Of a DNA stretch of 64,000 bases, positions 22,486 to 33,271 are shown one piece after another (positions within the stretch are counted from its first letter, which is position 1; every line of letters begins with the position of its first letter). Both the position numbers and the translations under genes were made by a program. The stretch lies in assembly GCA_020796225.1 (NCBI GenBank), contig CM036760.1:3414501-3478500 (forward strand), read 5' to 3'. The notes below the pieces were generated by a model. That model did no database searches. It had not been told where the DNA came from and worked only from the letters and a program-made list of their open reading frames with translations. The DNA is from Arion vulgaris. Its lineage: Eukaryota > Mollusca > Gastropoda > Stylommatophora > Arionidae.

Positions 22486-23822
22486 AATACCCGGTATTAC
22501 TGTAGTATTGTAGGTACGTAATACCCGGTATTACTGTAGTATTGTGGGCACGTAATACCCGGTATTACTGTAGTATTGTGGGTATGTAATACCCGGTATT
22601 ACTGTAGTATTGTAGGTACAATACCCGGATTACTGTAGTATTGTGGGCACGTAATACCCGGTATTACTGTAGTATTGTAGGCACGTAATACCCGGTATTA
22701 CTGTAGTATTGTGGGCACGTAATACCCGGTATTACTGTAGTATTGTAGGTACGTAATACCCGGTATTACTGTAGTATTGTAGGTACGTAATACCGGATTA
22801 CTGTAGTATTGTGGACGTAATACGAGATACTGTAGTATTGAGGCACGTAATACCCGGTATTACTGTAGAGTAGGCACGTAATACCCGGTATTACTGTAGT
22901 ATTGTGGACGTAATACCCGGTATTACTGTAGTATTGTAGGACGTAATACCCGGTATTACTGTAGTATTGTAGGCACGTAATACCCGGTATTACTGTAGTA
23001 TTGTGGGCACGTAATACCCGGTATTACTGTAGTATTGTGGGCACGTAATACCCGGTATTACTGTAGTATTGTAGGTACGTAATACCCGGTATTACTGTAG
23101 TATTGAGGCACGCACACCCGGTATTACTGTAGTATTGTAGGCACGTATACCCGGTATTACTGTAGTATTGTAGGCACGTAATACCCGGTATTACTGTAGT
23201 ATTGTGGCACGTATACCCGGTATTACTGTAGTATTGTGGGCACGAATACCGGTATTACTGTAGTATGTGGGCACGTAATACCCGGTATTACTGTAGTATT
23301 GTGGGCACGTAATATCCGGTATTACTGTAGTATTGTAGGTAGTCAACCCGGTATTACTGTAGTATTGTAGGTACGTAATACCCGGTATTACTGTAGTATT
23401 GTGGGCACGTAATACCCGGTATTACTGTAGTATTGTAGGTACGTAATACCCGGTATTACTGTAGTATTGTGGGCACGTAATACCCGGTATTACTGTAGTA
23501 TTGTAGGTACGTAATACCCGGTATTACTGTAGTATTGTAGGCACGTAATACCCGGTATTACTGTAGTATTGTGGGCACGTAATACCCGGTATTACTGTAG
23601 TATTGTGGGCACGTAATACCCGGTATTACTGTAGTATTGTAGGTACGTAATACCCGGTATTACTGTAGTATTGTGGGCACGTAATACCCGGTATTACTGT
23701 AGTATTGTGGGCACGTAATACCCGGTATTACTGTAGTATTGTAGGCACGTAATACCCGGTATTACTGTAGTATTGTGGGCACGTAATACCCAGTATTACT
23801 GTAGTATTGTAGGTACGTAATA
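22486..23822. repeat. 34-bp palindromic-unit satellite, about 39 copies
   Basis: The unit is gtaatacccggtattac followed by tgtagtattgtgggcac. The first 17 bases form an inverted repeat with 8-bp arms (gtaatacc/ggtattac) around a single C. Two spacer types, gggcac and aggtac, are intermixed. Units between about 22790 and 23340 have many small deletions, while both flanks are clean. Confidence 0.97.
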
Positions 23823-24024
23823 GCGCAGCGTAGATCATTCACTTTTCCGAATCGAGCGAAATGGTATTGCGTTCAACTCAGGCAATCAACGTTTCACAAG
23901 GGAGAAAAGTAACTAGTTCGTCTACAACCAGCATGCTTAGTTTCTTATGTAAAGTGACAGACATTTCCCACTCTGCGGTCAGCTACATGGCATTTTCATT
24001 TATCAGTGTTGTATTGCAACAATG

Positions 24025-24285
24025 AATGAAGTGGTTTGGTCACTTAATAAGAATGCATCCAAACTCCACAGTATACAGTGTTCTACAACAGAACATCGGG
24101 AAAGAAGGCAAGAGGAAGACCACGGAGAAGATGGTTAGATGGCGTAGCAGAATCCTGTGAAAGAGCAAAGATAACAATCACACAAGCCACCAGAACAGCG
24201 TAAGACAAAAACAGAAAACCTCGACACCTGGCAACAACCCGGTAGCAGTGTGACGACAAAAGAAGGAAGATTGCAACAAAGTTAT
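24025..24285 (+). mobile_element. LINE 3' end fragment (MKWFGHLIRMHPN family)
   Basis: Plus-strand equivalent of the 43125-43490 minus sequence: MKWFGHLIRMHPNSTVYSVL-like, then a GRPRRRWLDGV-like region, and a 3' end with caacccggtagcagtgtgac. Short and frame-shifted. Confidence 0.78.
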
Positions 24286-24443
24286 GAGAGAAAAAAAATC
24301 CTACAAAATATTTTTACCATATTCTAAATTATGTCGGGGACCCTCGCCGGTGCTACGGAGTTTGTGCACTTCCGCTGAGATTTTCCAGAGTAAAAAATAT
24401 CTCGTAGCGCACATGGTTATTCACCCAAGTGCAATGATGATGG

Positions 24444-24445
<2 letters not shown>

Positions 24446-24475
<30 letters not shown>

Positions 24476-24478
24476 GTT
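24446..24478. repeat. (AATC)n microsatellite
   Basis: About seven tandem aatc units. Confidence 0.95.
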
Positions 24479-24597
24479 ATGAAAATATCTATTGAAAGTG
24501 TAGTCTTATACAATTTGTAGTATATTGTAACAACACCAACATCACAGCCACATACACTGTACACTTCCAGACATTGAGACTAGAGATAAGGAAGCAG

Positions 24598-24835
24598 CTT
24601 CTTCTTTGAACGCTCCATATTGACCACTTGTTAATCACTCTTTGTGATTTGTATGTGATCTGAGCCTAAGAGCGATTGTACGCTGTACCAGTTATGCGTC
24701 TACACGTAGGCCAGCACATCCGATTTCTGCGATGCTTTTATTTACTTGAGTAGCTGCCCTAGGTCGTACATCAGACATGTCTTGTAGGTCGGAGTGGTGC
24801 TATTCTTTGCATTCGCTCCGGCACCACACGGGAGA
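24598..24835 (-). mobile_element. SINE family D copy
   Basis: The plus strand begins cttcttctttgaacgctcc and runs to ttgcattcgctcc, the reverse of the GAA-tailed orientation. Confidence 0.82.
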
Positions 24836-25008
24836 AACAATGTTCAAAAGGGCCAACAAATCTGTCCTCCATTTTCTGTGTACATTCTGTAAACATACAT
24901 TATTTAGATGTCATTGGTTACCGAACCGACGTCATTGCAGTCCGGCAGACCCATAGGTGACCAGTCTCCCCCAACAGATGTCAAAGGGTTTGCATACTAA
25001 TGGTTCCT

Positions 25009-25237
25009 AAGGCTCTCTTGTTGCCCATCTGCCCAGCGTGTTCGTAGCGCGTTGACTACGGGTGACTATCCCTCTGTGTGTGCGAGTTCAATTCCGCGGA
25101 TGGCAGAAAAAGCCACAGATTCCACAGATTTACGGTGTTCGTGGCACGAACCGAAGGGTTACGATGTCCATGGCACCGAACCGAAGAGCTGAAAAGCTCA
25201 AGTGCTTCTGGATCGAGGAAAAAAAGGCTCTCTTGTT
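25009..25237 (+). mobile_element. SINE family A copy with 14-bp target duplication
   Basis: Perfect aaggctctcttgtt repeats at 25009-25022 and 25224-25237 flank a 201-bp element. It starts gcccatctgcccagcgtg, has tRNA-like gtagcgcgttgac and gttcaattccgcgg, and ends in an A-rich tail. With 12980-13197 this sets the family's ends and length at about 195-200 bp. Confidence 0.93.
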
Positions 25238-25424
25238 AAACACACTTGTCACTCTGCCCCTCTTCATTACAGAGATAATATTTTGAAGGAGAAATGTCAA
25301 CGCTCTAGCAAGGACCTAGTGCTGACTATTGGATTCATGATGGCAACTTCTCTAGCGGTTTAGACTTTATGAGACAGGAAAACCAAGTGGTCTATAAAAA
25401 AGACAGGTTTTCTGGGCAGATGAT

Positions 25425-25645
25425 GCTCAACAACCCGGAAGGGTAGGTCGTCTAAGGGTCGGTACTCTAAAAGAAAATAGCAACCTGTTGCCTTGCAAGT
25501 TTGGCCGAAGGATAAGCACTAGAGCTCCAAATGGTACTGAATAATGTGACGTAAAACACGTTCTTGGCAAAGGTTGTTTATATATCACAAGAATGATAAA
25601 AATGGCTGAAAAAGAACGATCGAGAGAAAGAGAGAGACTTATGAG
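25425..25645 (+). mobile_element. SINE family F copy
   Basis: Shares gaaaatagcaacctgttgcc, gagctccaaatggtactgaa and a final gagagaaagagagaga tail with 1829-2105. The tail is a GA simple repeat, unlike the GAA tails of D and E. Confidence 0.7.
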
Positions 25646-25794
25646 TATAGAAAACTGATCACAGAAAACGAAGATACATAACTGAATATTGTTTAGTACA
25701 TGCCCCTATGTATTTTTTTGAGTTAATTTAAGTTACGGAAAATGTCACTGAATGTTAGATTTCTGCCTCTACATCTGTATGGCTTTTACAGCGT

Positions 25795-26675
25795 GTTTAC
25801 CTGTTTCGTGTTTACCTGAGTGTAGTGTTTACCTGAGTGTTGTGTTTATCTGAGTGTAGTGTTTATCTGAGTGTTGTGTTTACCTGAGTGTTGTGTTTAC
25901 CTGAGTGTTGTGTTTATCTGAGTGTAGTGTTTATCTGAGTGTTGTGTTTACCTGAGTGTTGTGTTTACCTGAGTGTTGTGTTTATCTGAGTGTAGTGTTC
26001 ACATGAGTGTTGTTTTTATCTGAGTGTAGTGTTTACCTGAGTGTTGTGTTTATCTGAGTGTAGTGTTTACCTGAGTGTTGTGTTTACCTGAGTGTTGTGT
26101 TTATCTGAGTGTAGTGTTTGCCTGAGTGTTGTGTTTACCTGAGTGTTGTGTTTATCTGAGTGTAGTGTTCACATGAGTGTTGTTTTTATCTGAGTGTTGT
26201 GTTTACCTGAGTGTTGTGTTTACCTGAGTGTTGTGTTTACCTGAGTGTTGTGGTTACCTGAGCGTTGTGTTTACCTAAATGTAATGTTTTCTAGAATGTA
26301 GTGTTTATCTGAGTGTTGTGTTTATCTGAGTGTAGTGTTCACCTGAGTGTTGTTTTTACCTGAGTGTTGTGTTTACCTGAGTGTTGTGTTTACCTCAGTG
26401 TTGTGTTTATCTGAGTGTAGTGTTTGCCTGAGTGTTGTGTTTACCTGAGTGTTGTGTTTATCTGAGTGTAGTGTTCACATGAGTGTTGTTTTTATCTGAG
26501 TGTTGTGTTTACCTGAGTGTTGTGTTTACCTGAGTGTTGTGTTTATCTGAGCGTTGTGTTTACCTGAGTATAGTGTTTACCTTAGTGTCATGTTTACCTA
26601 AATATAGTGTTTACCTGAATGTCGTGTTTACCTGAGTGTCGTGTTAACCTGAGTGTAGTGTTTACCTGAGTGAAA
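25795..26675. repeat. 17-bp minisatellite, about 51 copies
   Basis: The unit is cctgagtgttgtgttta, with tatctgagtgtagtg and rarer variants. Blocks of variants recur in the same order (for example around 25980 and 26160), suggesting duplications of several units at a time. Confidence 0.96.
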
Positions 26676-26950
26676 GTGAATTGCTTTTCGCACTAAGTGG
26701 ACAATCTAAGGGATCTAAAGAAGAAAGCTGACTTATTACATCGGGCTTCTGTATCTTCGTCCATGTCGGCAGAAATGACACGCCAGCTACCGAGTGTTGC
26801 AAAGCCTGAATCTCATCAACAATCCTATTAATCTCATAAAAATGAACACATGGGACTAACTTCAACAACTAATTTTAGTCTGGATTTGAACCCACAACCT
26901 TCAGAACGGAAGGCAAACGTTTTACCACTTCGCCATATATGCCCCTATTA
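26676..26950 (-). mobile_element. SINE family B-like copy, diverged
   Basis: The plus strand shows cggcagaaatgacacgccag, then gatttgaacccac and a complement of a tRNA-like head (accacttcgccatatatgcc). Diverged from the younger B copies. Confidence 0.6.
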
Positions 26951-27049
26951 GTTGAAAGTGTTCGACACCAAATGTAGAACAAGGAAAACAAGTTTATCAT
27001 AAATACAAAACAATCTCGTGTATATTTACTATCTTCACGTTATCGTCAT

Positions 27050-27272
27050 CATTATGATCAAATAGCTTGTCTTGAGTAGTACTTTGCCACCCCAACAGTC
27101 TTTCGGAATTTCTCTCTCTCATAGGCCAGATGTCTCGCCTCTGCAGTGGTCATGCTCAAACCATCAGTTTCATCCTGAATCCATCTTCTCCGTGGTCTTC
27201 CTCTTCTCCTCTTTGCTGTGATACCTCCTTCAATCATGGTCTTCTCCAGCCCTTCATGTCTCTTTATATGCC
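27050..27272 (-). mobile_element. LINE C-terminal fragment, 3' portion
   Basis: Same family as 33272-33680, covering the region that encodes the SMTAAE-type tail. It is interrupted at 27272 by a SINE B copy and resumes at 27528. Confidence 0.75.
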
Positions 27273-27527
27273 CGGGGGGTCTCTGTGGCTAAGTGGTTAA
27301 GCCCTATGCCTTGTGAGTCGAAGGTCGTGGGTTCGAGTCCGGACAGCGCCATTCTGTTCACGAGTGCAGTTTTTCCAGAGACCCCTAGGATTGTTGCTGG
27401 AGCTACGGAGTTCGTGCTTTGTGCAATACTTTCGGCAGGTGGTGTGCCATTTCTGCGGAGAGGGACCGAGTCGTATGGGGTAAAACCCGGTGCAATGAAG
27501 TCAATCCTTCGGCTTTTAAACCCTTTT
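27273..27527 (+). mobile_element. SINE family B copy inserted in a LINE
   Basis: Starts ggggtctctgtggctaagtg, B-box-like gggttcgagtccgg, and ends aaaacccggtgcaatgaag, then tcaatccttcgg. Comparison with 33272-33680 shows the LINE is split here around a tttatat sequence, a possible short target duplication. This is the best reference copy of family B, about 245 bp. Confidence 0.87.
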
Positions 27528-27720
27528 TTTATATATCCAAAATACTTCAAATTTCTCATTCTTATTTGTAGCATCAACCAGTTTTCTTTGATTTTGAGTT
27601 CTTTCTGGATATATCTATTTGTTCTCTTCTCTGTCTATGATCTTCTTTTTCTTCTTCTTCTTCTTGTTCTTCTTGTTCTTCTTCTTCTTCTTCTTCGAGC
27701 CTCATGAATTATGAATTTTC
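27528..27720 (-). mobile_element. LINE C-terminal fragment, 5' portion
   Basis: Continues the LINE split by the SINE at 27273, with catttaatttctcattctta-type sequence and a TTC-rich run at about 27645-27696. Confidence 0.7.
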
Positions 27721-28003
27721 ACTCGTTTTTCTATAGTGAAATGGGGAGATGGGGGCGAGCTTTCTTGATAACCCAGAAACATCCAACAACTCCAGGCGTG
27801 TAGTGCTATACTTAGGGCTGCGGAGTCTCCTACTGGTAGGATTCTCTCTCTGTCTATGATATACGGAGGACTCTTCTGTAACACTTATATTCAAAAGAAC
27901 AAACGTTATAGTACAAATTAGAAAACTATAACACAAGAATTACATAGCAGATATGTTGATCCTAGTATTCAGTTACTGGGAGACATTACATAATACAAGG
28001 GTT
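27721..28003 (-). other. Possible 3' untranslated region of the T-box gene
   Basis: Lies directly downstream of the tbx20 stop codon on the minus strand. No AATAAA-type signal was found in this stretch, so the transcript end is not determined. Part of it (about 27840-27900) resembles LINE sequence. Confidence 0.35.
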
Positions 28004-28320
28004 CTACGTATCTGGTGATCTGACTCTATCTGATGGGAGGTAAGGATGATATCTATACAGTCCACGCTGGTACGCCGCAGCTAATGACGATGTGACAGTC
28101 TGTTTGTAAAATGAACTTCTCAACAACACGTCATTCATCATTGTGGCACTGCTACGCATATCTGCTGCCGTTGCTACTGTCTCCATTCCTCGGTAGGCGT
28201 GGCTAAGAAAATTACCGTACATGGCGTAAGGGGTGGGATTTATGGTTGGTTGTTGTCCTGGTAACAGTGACGCTGATTGCATTCGCCATGTATAGAGCAG
28301 ACTTAGAGCTGCAGCGTGAT
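28004..28320 (-). CDS. tbx20: tbx20 last coding exon, C-terminal tail and stop
   Basis: The acceptor ttcttcacag precedes 28320. The frame continues the split codon AAA-G/AT from exon 5 and reads DHAAALSLLYTWRMQSASLL, PYAMYGNFLSHAYRG, then AAAYQRGLYRYHPYLP and RSPDT, with TAG at 28004-28006. That is 104 residues outside the DNA-binding domain. Tbx20 C-termini are poorly conserved and carry regulatory regions; I do not recognise a defined domain here, although RYHPYLP near the end is reminiscent of the Pro/Tyr-rich end of the family. The reading frame is intact. The ATG at 28282 is internal, not a start. Confidence 0.82.
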
Positions 28321-28499
28321 CTGTGAAGAAATTAAATGTGATGTGTTAATACTACGTAGACTGACAGAAAAAACAAAACAATATTAATATTAATCTCAAA
28401 ACATCATTATATCAAATAATATCTTTCATCATAGAATCATATATAAACATCATAGAATCATCCATTATTAAACATCATAGAATCATCATATAAACATCA

Positions 28500-28630
28500 T
28501 GCCACTGCGAGAAGGCGGATATGACGGCAGAGCACCTACTGCAAGATTGCCCACTGCTAGCAGGCCTGAGAAACGAAACCTGGCCGGAAAATACCGAGTA
28601 AAGAAGCTGTAAAGAGGAATATATGTGAAA
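28500..28630 (+). mobile_element. LINE zinc-knuckle tail fragment in the last tbx20 intron
   Basis: The plus strand reads CHCEKADMTAEHLLQDCPLL then AGLRNETWPE, the same C-terminal zinc-knuckle motif as at 20150 and 29920. It lies in the intron between the last two exons, antisense to the gene. Confidence 0.75.
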
Positions 28631-28784
28631 ATCTGGTTCACCAGTCTAAGCGGTGATCGCGAGAGAGAGAAACATCATAAAATCACTACTTAATATAAAA
28701 TATAACAATCAGTTTTTTAATCTATCAATATAAACTACTTTTTCTTTCTCCTGCGATCATTACCTATTTTAACTGGGATTTGCA

Positions 28785-29182
28785 GTCTATGATATATGAT
28801 TCATATCTACCGTTATACCTACATAGGGCCTGCAAGCAATTTCTCCATACCGCTTTATATTGTGCAACTCGCTCAATCTCTTCCATGGAATGAGACCGAT
28901 ATGTCTTGCCTCCATCAGCGAAGTTCTTTTCAGGGTCTCCTTAGGCCGTCCTCTCTTTCTTGAACAATTTGCCTCCCACTTCAATGCCTGCTTTGATATT
29001 CTTTGATCGTTTCTTCTATTCTTTGGTCATGTCAGGTATGTCCAACATATCTCCATCTTCTCCCTCTTATAACAGTTGTTACTAGTGGTTAACCAGACCT
29101 TTCTCCGATTTCATCACTTCGAAATTCGTCTCATTTTATATTCATTATATTTCGCAGACATCTATTTTCAAATGCATTCTTC
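28785..29182 (-). mobile_element. LINE 3' end fragment (CSRKRGRPKETLKRT family)
   Basis: The minus strand reads KWEANCSRKRGRPKETLKRT and then WKRLSELHNIKRYGEIA. It is a 5'-truncated copy of the longer element at 40225-41580, ending inside it near aaatgcattc, where it abuts a SINE E. Confidence 0.8.
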
Positions 29183-29430
29183 TTCTCTTCTTCTTCTTTG
29201 CGTTCGTTCTTTACGATCAATTTTAATCACTCTTTGTGATATGTTTGATCATTGCCAAGAACGTGTATACGTTGCACATTGGTTTGGTAGGCCCCTAAAC
29301 GCATAAACTTCTACGTTTAGGACATGTGCATCCGATTTCAGCCAAACCTCCTTAGTCGCCTCTTACCACATGCGTGGCAGGTAACAGTGGTTCTATTCTT
29401 TACACCCCAAATTTGGGCCCCGGTAACCAC
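29183..29430 (-). mobile_element. SINE family E copy
   Basis: The plus strand runs cttcttcttctttgcgttcg to gggccccggtaaccactcag, the full element in reverse. It includes the core complement (agtcgcctcttaccacatgc). Confidence 0.85.
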
Positions 29431-29919
29431 TCAGGCGGAATGCATTCACCTTGCTTTTATTATCTTTAGTCATTTTCCAATCCTCTTATATAAATTGTTG
29501 TTACTGACTGTAGTACCGTTTTTTAGGGTGGTGTAGGACAGGTGGGACTAGATTCTGCGGAATTTAATGAAAAAGGGGGAGACTTCAGTAAAACTTAGAA
29601 AAGAGCGAAACACGTGAGGAATTTAATAGCAGCAAGGATAGTGCAGTTGCTAGAAACTATTCAGGTTAGGATTTTTCATTTATGCCCACAACAGAAAAAC
29701 TTCTTGGCCTTACCGTGGGTTGAACACGAGTTTCCTGTATGGAAGCCCCGCTCTAATTCATTCGGCCAGGTAAAATATGTCAGTTCCATTCCTCTTCAAA
29801 TGTCACATTTCCTGGCCACATTCATACCTTAGGTCTGACTGTAGTGGAAAGACAGTTGTATGGGACATCTCTTACTGGTCATATCTGCTATTTCACAAGA
29901 ACAGCAGCTGAAGATTCCC
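29431..29919. other. Unassigned stretch within the last tbx20 intron
   Basis: No supported feature. A 72-residue open frame at 29614-29832 has no recognisable pattern. Confidence 0.5.
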
Positions 29920-30350
29920 ATTCTGAATTTAGTATATTCTTCTTCTTCTTCTTCTTTGTGTTCGGTTTCGTATGCTCGTCTAAATCATGAAATGGGTTGC
30001 CTCGATAAAGCTGCATGTCAGTTGGAGTTCTTCGAGAGTTCCCCCATAGCTTGCTCTGTAAGCTTTGTTCATGAGGCCATGTTTCATTTCATTGGTGTAT
30101 GTATGATGGACATGACTGCAGGATGTGCTCTGGAGTCTGTGTTTCTGTCTGGCATGCACACTGTGCAGTCTGAGCAGGCTTTATTCTGTGCATGTGGCGG
30201 TTGAGCCTGCAGTGACCTGTTCTTAGGCGAAAGATTGTTGTGTGCTGTTTTCTGTTTAGTCTGCTGATGGGATCTTGTGGGTGTTTGCTGTGGATTTGTT
30301 GCCTCATACCTCTTTGTACGAATTTAGTATATAAATAGTGCATCATTTTG
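29920..30350 (-). pseudogene. LINE C-terminal zinc-knuckle fragment
   Basis: The minus strand reads HTTIFRLRTGHCRLNRHMHR then AQCACQTETQTPEHILQSCP. Same family end as 20150-20445. Truncated and without a polymerase core. Confidence 0.82.
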
Positions 30351-30569
30351 TAGCATCCTTTCCTGAGTCGAATACTACAAATTTTCGGTCGCCCACTATG
30401 AATTCAGGCGTAGTTATGACCGAATTTTTGCGTGAAGGCGTGCTTTTCTTACCACCAACGTACTCTGCTACTGAGATCTACCTGTGTAAGAAAGAGATCG
30501 GAGCACACATGAGTTACTAACCAAAGGGCAATGATGATGGTTCTATTAACAAGTTATATTTGTACTCAC

Positions 30570-30676
30570 CTTTACTATCTTTGTTCCTGAGAGCTTCCTC
30601 AAATTCAATCTCGGAAAAGGCTCGAATGGGGGATCTAGCGTAAGAGTGATTGTGTAGGAGAGACTCCATTGTTTCT
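30570..30676 (-). CDS. tbx20: tbx20 exon 5, HSYARSPIR segment
   Basis: Acceptor ttgttacag and donor gtgagt bound a 107-bp exon. It completes the split Arg codon from exon 4 and reads ETMESLLHNHSYARSPIRAF then SEIEFEEALRNKDSK. Vertebrate Tbx20 has an ESVESLIQKHSYARSPIR segment just after the T-box, so this exon is the strongest evidence for Tbx20 rather than another T-box class. The frame is intact and it ends in phase 1. Confidence 0.9.
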
Positions 30677-30861
30677 CTGTAACAACAAATAATAAAGTTT
30701 TAATTAAAAATAAACGCCAATGAAACTATGAGGATCATAGTAAATAAATATTTACAAAATAGCAATATTAGACATTGAAACAGCAGAAGCACTGGATACA
30801 CAGCGGGATAATATTAAGAAATCCTTGATGGAATTACAAATATAGGCTGCCTATATTAAAA

Positions 30862-31110
30862 TGGGTTGTGTCTTTTGGCTTAGGGGATAGTGACTCGGTC
30901 TATTTACTCCGACGTTCTGAGTTCGGATAATTTGGTTGCAAATTGTTTCGCATGAATTTTTACAAAAGGATGATGGTACCACCCGTTCAGAAAGCAATGG
31001 CAAATTACTGAACGTAATAATGCCTAGAAAAATTACAAACAGCGTTAAAAGCTGGGGTTGATTCGCAAAGTCCTGTAAAGAATATGCAATTAACTTTTTT
31101 ATTGTTAACA
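30862..31110 (+). mobile_element. SINE family C copy, diverged
   Basis: Contains a degenerate tRNA-like head (cttttggcttaggggatag), cgttctgagttcgg, then aagcaatggcaaattactga and gcctagaaaaatta. Lies in tbx20 intron 4. Confidence 0.72.
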
Positions 31111-31194
31111 CAGATGTCGTGAGAATATCTTTTGCTTGTTTTGTCTAGTCATTCTTTGCTTACAACTTCAGTAGTTGTGACTTCTTAGTGACTT

Positions 31195-31402
31195 CGTACA
31201 GTTAACCTTGCATGTGTCTCATGTGAAGTGGTCCCTTACTGTTAACCTTGCATGTGTCTCATGTTAAGTGGTCCCTTACTGTTAACCTTGCATGTGTCTC
31301 ATGTTAAGTGGTCCCTTACTGTTAACCTTGCATGTGTCTCATGTGAAGTGGCTTCTTACTGTTAACCTTGCATGTGTCTCATGTGAAGTGGTCCCTTACT
31401 GT
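31195..31402. repeat. 40-bp minisatellite, 5 copies
   Basis: The unit is gttaaccttgcatgtgtctc then atgtgaagtggtcccttact, with only a few substitutions. Confidence 0.95.
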
Positions 31403-31654
31403 TAGGGGAGTAAGGGGTAGGTACAGGATAGTCGTACCTTGAGAGAGTAAGGGTTAATGCAAGTTAGTGGTGTCTTCATTGAGTCTTTAGGTAAAGAATG
31501 CATTCAATGAGGTGGATATTGTATGTCTGTAGGCTGAAGGATGAAAAGGAAAATCGTGGCATATTTTTAACAAAAGAACAATAAACATCCTTGCTAGATA
31601 GCTTAACAAGAACAATAGAACAATAAACAAAGATTGTTCTGTTTATATAAATAA

Positions 31655-31770
31655 TATCACTTCCAAAGTAAACAAAATCTCAACCAAAGTAAACAAAATC
31701 TCAACCAAAGTAAACAAAATCTCAACCAAATTAAAAAATATCACTTCCAAAGTAAACAAAATCTCAACCA
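31655..31770. repeat. 21-bp minisatellite, about 5 copies
   Basis: The unit is aaagtaaacaaaatctcaacc, with one interruption by ttaaaaaatatcacttcc. Confidence 0.93.
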
Positions 31771-32014
31771 AAAACAGAAATGAAATAATAGAGCGGTACC
31801 AATAAATAAAAAAGGTAAATGACAAGAAAAGACAATGCATAAGTAGAATAATTTCAAAATGTTTGGGTAGATTTTGAAAGAGAGAAGTTGACTAGAAGAA
31901 AAAAGATAGAATGTAGATACTGCATAATTTTCTGTTGGTGTAGTGGCGAAATGACAACCACAGAAAGAGAACACCTTCAACTGATGTCCATATCCGCCGG
32001 TGTGGTGTCGGAGC

Positions 32015-32252
32015 CCACAATGGAAGAAATGAATAGTACCACTGTGACATACAACGCATGTTGTAAGAGGCGACTGATGTAGGGGCCTAGGGAAGCTACC
32101 CTAGTGAATAAAAAGTGTCACAGAAATTGGATGTACTGGCCTACTTTTAGGCGCATAACTGGCACAACGTACAATCGCTCTTAGGCTTAGAACACACACA
32201 AACCACACAGATTGGTTAACAAGTGGTCGATATGGAACGTTTGAAGAAGAAG
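32015..32252 (+). mobile_element. SINE family D copy
   Basis: Contains gaatagtaccactgtgacat, catgttgtaagaggcgactg, aggggcctagggaagctacc and a gaagaagaag end. Confidence 0.82.
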
Positions 32253-32600
32253 ATGCACAAACCTAGTTTCACGAAGAGATCTGATTAGAAATGAAGATAT
32301 CAGTAAACAAGTGGGTACAACATCAATACTAAACTTCATCAAGAAACAACAAATTAAATGCTTCGTATACATTAGCAGATTACCAACGGACAGTGAAAAA
32401 CAAAAAGCAATGCTAATCTGATACAATGAATACAAAATGAAAGGTCGTCCACGCAAACGACGGACAACGACAATAATAGAGGCTGAGAAAATTACCATGT
32501 ACGAAGCGCAGACAAAAGCCCGTTCTATAATTCTCTTTTGATCCTGATGCTTTGAGGCAAAACAAAATAAAATATAAGAAGACAAAATGGTCACGTGACG
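32253..32600 (+). mobile_element. LINE C-terminal fragment (FIKKQQIKCFVYISRL)
   Basis: The plus strand reads SILNFIKKQQIKCFVYISRL then YNEYKMKGRPRKRR, followed by EAQTKARSII. Related to 17880-18520 in the FIKEQQIK and YNEY segments. The 3' part (cagacaaaagcccgttctat) recurs at 41581. Confidence 0.78.
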
Positions 32601-32664
32601 TTAGAAGAATGATTTCCAGGAATTCCCAATTGAGATGAACGGTTTTACGTTTCATGGGAGCCCG

Positions 32665-32727
32665 CTTGCCCAACGTGTTCGTAGCGCGTTGGACGAGGGG
32701 TGACAATCTCCCTGTGAGTGCGGGTTC
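32665..32727 (+). mobile_element. SINE family A, 5' part, split by SINE E
   Basis: Head of family A (tgcccaacgtgttcgtagcg, ttggacgaggggtgac) ending at gagtgcgggttc (32716-32727). The rest of the element resumes at 32994. Confidence 0.82.
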
Positions 32728-32981
32728 CTTCTTCTTCTTCTTTGCGTTCGTTCTTTACGACCAATTTTAATCACTCTTTGTGATATGTTTGATCTTTGCC
32801 AAGAACGTGTATACGTTGCACATTGGTTTGGTAGGCCCTAAACGCATAAGACTTCTACACGTTTAGGACACATGCATCCGATTTCATCCAAACCTCCTTA
32901 GTCGCCTCTTACACATGCGTGGCAGGTAACAGTGGTTCTATTTTTACACCCCAAATTTGGGCCCCGGTAACCACTCGGGTG
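32728..32981 (-). mobile_element. SINE family E inserted into a SINE A
   Basis: A full reverse-oriented E copy. The flanks gagtgcgggttc (32716-32727) and gagtgccggtcc (32982-32993) form a 12-bp target duplication with two mismatches. Together with 13788-13952 and 48067-48326 this shows E elements inserting into pre-existing repeats. Confidence 0.85.
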
Positions 32982-33128
32982 GAGTGCCGGTCCAATTCCG
33001 CGGGCTGGCAGAAAAGCCACAGGTTCTCCAGATTTACGGTGTTCGTGGCATCGAACCAAGGGTTACAATGTCCATGCCACCGAGCCGAAGAGCTGAAAGC
33101 TTAAGTGCTTCTGGATCAGTTAAAAAAA
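32982..33128 (+). mobile_element. SINE family A, 3' part
   Basis: Continues the interrupted element: aattccgcgggctggcag, gttacaatgtccatgccacc, aagtgcttctggatcag and an A-rich end. Confidence 0.83.
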
Positions 33129-33271
33129 TAAAAAAAGTTGCATGGGTCTGTTGTCTGATTAGTGCATTTAGATCGAAATAACAAAAGCTTGCATTTTATC
33201 ATTACTATTTTCTTATGTTAATCGTTATAATCGACATGTCACCTGTTTGTTCAGTTTTACCTTAGCCATCT

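Noticed and set aside
22486..23822. CRISPR array
   Set aside because: Repeats are directly adjacent with no unique spacers, and the genome is eukaryotic. The same holds for the other arrays.
27285..27500. True tRNA gene
   Set aside because: The A- and B-box-like sequences belong to a repeated SINE B head; no complete cloverleaf with acceptor stem was evident. The other tRNA-like heads were rejected for the same reason.
28004..28282. Independent small gene of 92 residues
   Set aside because: It is the end of the last tbx20 exon; the acceptor at 28321 and the phase match place the boundary upstream of its ATG.
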